Source: CAZYSK01 sp964649415 (GTDB taxonomy: Bacteria > Chloroflexota > Anaerolineae > B4-G1). Taken from it: a DNA stretch of 41,963 nucleotides. Below, in pieces: positions 40,816 through 41,963 of the stretch. The number at the start of each line of letters is the position of its first letter. Within the stretch, counting starts at the first letter, position 1. The DNA lies in NCBI GenBank assembly GCA_964649415.1, contig CAZYSK010000053.1, positions 1 through 41,963 on the forward strand. The letters run 5' to 3'. The position numbers and the translations under genes are program-made. The notes below the pieces were generated by a model. The model did no database searches and was not told where the DNA came from. It was given only the letters and a program-made list of their open reading frames with translations.

Positions 40816-41808
40816 CTAGCGCTTCTCCTGCCCGCGCACCCGCAGCACGATCGCCAGTAGCAACACCAAGGCCAATCCTATGTGAAACACGGTGAAGACA
40901 AGCCAGGAAGATGGCACCGGGATCAACCGGGCGGAATCCAGTTCTTGCCAGTAGTACAAAATGGCGTCCTCTTCCAGCAGAAACATCTCGGTGACCACGG
41001 CGGCCGAAATGGGACTCAGGCTGGCCAGGAAGATCGCCAGATACAGCAGACCGGCCTCCACGATCCAGGACACCGAGGTTGATCCGTAGCCATAGATCAG
41101 TGGCTCCAACAGCAGGGTCGCGAACAGAAGCACCAACACGGGCAGCCCAATCGCCGTCAACAGCGCAGTCGAATAGGTCAGCACGGTCGAGACGAGCGTC
41201 GTGCGCGCGAACGTGGAGAAGAACAGGCCGATCACGGCAAAGGCGAAGGCCGTCACCAGCAAGAGAATCGTCGCCAGCGCCAACTCCTCCACCGTGACAC
41301 CGCCCAGGACGAAGGCCAGGCTCTGCAGCGGCAGTGCCGCCAGGATGAGCAGAAACATGTACGTCAACGCGGAGGCGAGCTTGCCCGAGACCATCTTGTG
41401 GGCGGGCAGCAGCGTCGCCCGCAGCAACTCGTAGGTCTTGCGCTCCCGCTCGCCGCTGATGGCCCCGCTGGTGAAGGCAGGCGTGATGAACGTGACCATG
41501 AAGATCTCGATCAGGACGACGGTGCCGAAAACCGTCTTCCCCAGCTCGGCCATCACGGACGCGCCGGCCGGCCCACGACTGTTCGCGATGACAGCGTAGT
41601 AGATGATCGAGGTGAAGCAGGTCAACAGCAGCAGGTACACGGTCAGCACGATAAACGCCCGCGCGCCGCGCATGCGCCCCCGCAATTCCTTGATCAAGAG
41701 GGGATTGGACTCACGACGCAGCAAGCGCCTTCGCCACGGCACTCCGGCGGACCTGGCGGATGCAGACATCCGGGCCTCACTACGAACCTGATCAGAAGAC
41801 TGCTCCAC
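40816..41808 (-). CDS. ABC-2 type transporter permease
   Basis: This 330-aa permease has the ABC-2 layout: a cytoplasmic N-terminus with NPLLIKELRGRMRGARAF, a first helix, then TPAFTSGAISGERERKTYELLRA split at the conserved ISGERE coupling motif, and five further helices to the C-terminus. Such permeases sit upstream of MoxR-DUF58 genes in related operons and are driven by a separate ATPase, which may lie beyond the window edge. GTG 41808 is chosen because GGGAGG precedes it. Residues about 12-25 (EARMSASARSAGVP) come from a dispersed repeat. Confidence 0.9.
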   Translation of the reverse strand: MEQSSDQVRSEARMSASARSAGVPWRRRLLRRESNPLLIKELRGRMRGARAFIVLTVYLLLLTCFTSIIYYAVIANSRGPAGASVMAELGKTVFGTVVLIEIFMVTFITPAFTSGAISGERERKTYELLRATLLPAHKMVSGKLASALTYMFLLILAALPLQSLAFVLGGVTVEELALATILLLVTAFAFAVIGLFFSTFARTTLVSTVLTYSTALLTAIGLPVLVLLFATLLLEPLIYGYGSTSVSWIVEAGLLYLAIFLASLSPISAAVVTEMFLLEEDAILYYWQELDSARLIPVPSSWLVFTVFHIGLALVLLLAIVLRVRGQEKR

Positions 41809-41897
41809 TAGCTACCTCCCACGCCACGGCACTCCGGCAGACCTGCGGACGGATGTCTGCATCCGCCGGATGTCTGCATCCGCCCTCACTACGAACC
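41736..41897. repeat. Duplicated ~60-75-bp repeat at the right edge
   Basis: The blocks 41740-41797 and 41825-41897 share CACGGCACTCCGGC, GACCTG, GGATG(C/T) and CTCACTACGAACCT in the same order. Related GGATGCAGACATCCGGGC text occurs at 40787-40806. The first copy overlaps the permease N-terminus. Confidence 0.6.
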
Positions 41898-41908
41898 TTC
41901 GGGTTCGT
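41891..41908. other. UUCG-type hairpin upstream of the permease gene
   Basis: ACGAACC (41891-41897) pairs with GGTTCGT (41902-41908) around TTCG. It lies in the leader of the permease gene; the rest of the region to the window end shows no gene. Confidence 0.45.
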
Positions 41909-41963
41909 AAAAGAACAAGTTCCCGCACTTCACCCTGTTTCTCCAATCAGATGCGGGACATGG

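Overview
The window is high-GC, uses many GTG and TTG starts, and carries several families of short dispersed palindromic repeats. Together with a ruvB-DUF2905 pair, MoxR/DUF58/von Willebrand factor A (VWA) genes, BNR-repeat lipoproteins and bacterial eRF1-like (baeRF) proteins, this suggests a member of the Chloroflexota (Anaerolineae-like), probably a metagenome scaffold: it contains a run of exactly 100 N inside a tandem repeat. The lineage is inferred from gene content; no rRNA or tRNA gene was seen.

Left part (1-8071, + strand): ruvB and a DUF2905 gene lead into a PhoB-type response regulator and a HAMP histidine kinase. Two downstream units follow, a polytopic membrane protein and a LolA-like lipoprotein with a MacB-type ABC exporter. 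Their upstream regions share an ungapped 57-bp block ending in a -10 box, so they look like one regulon, perhaps of the adjacent two-component system. A 115-bp MITE-like element sits between one of these blocks and its gene.

Middle (8087-19501): a convergent membrane protein gene, then a PAS-GAF-PAS kinase with a response regulator and a single-domain receiver. After these comes a translation-related island: ArfB-like GGQ hydrolase, baeRF protein, a site-2 protease with CBS domains (cut by one in-frame TAG), bL36, bS21, a four-domain S1 protein, bL35, an HPF-like protein, zinc-type uS14, and a double PRC-barrel protein. Ribosomal protein genes normally found in different operons are gathered here.

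Right part (19569-41963, almost all - strand): a MoxR-DUF58-VWA style envelope operon (ABC permease, coiled-coil membrane protein cut by one in-frame TGA, NUDIX, PepF, sugar isomerase, GxxExxY, MoxR, DUF58, then further on a BNR lipoprotein and two VWA membrane proteins). Between DUF58 and the BNR lipoprotein lies the main discovery: a complete diversity-generating retroelement (DGR). It has a 1026-aa NACHT protein ending in an FGE-sulfatase/C-type-lectin fold with a 114-bp variable repeat (VR), a reverse transcriptase, Avd, and a 114-bp template repeat (TR). All 12 TR/VR differences fall on template adenines. This is a self-diversifying STAND NTPase, plausibly an immune or recognition receptor. 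Next to it is an 87-bp tandem array with three hairpins per unit that contains the assembly gap and runs into the 5' end of the lipoprotein gene.
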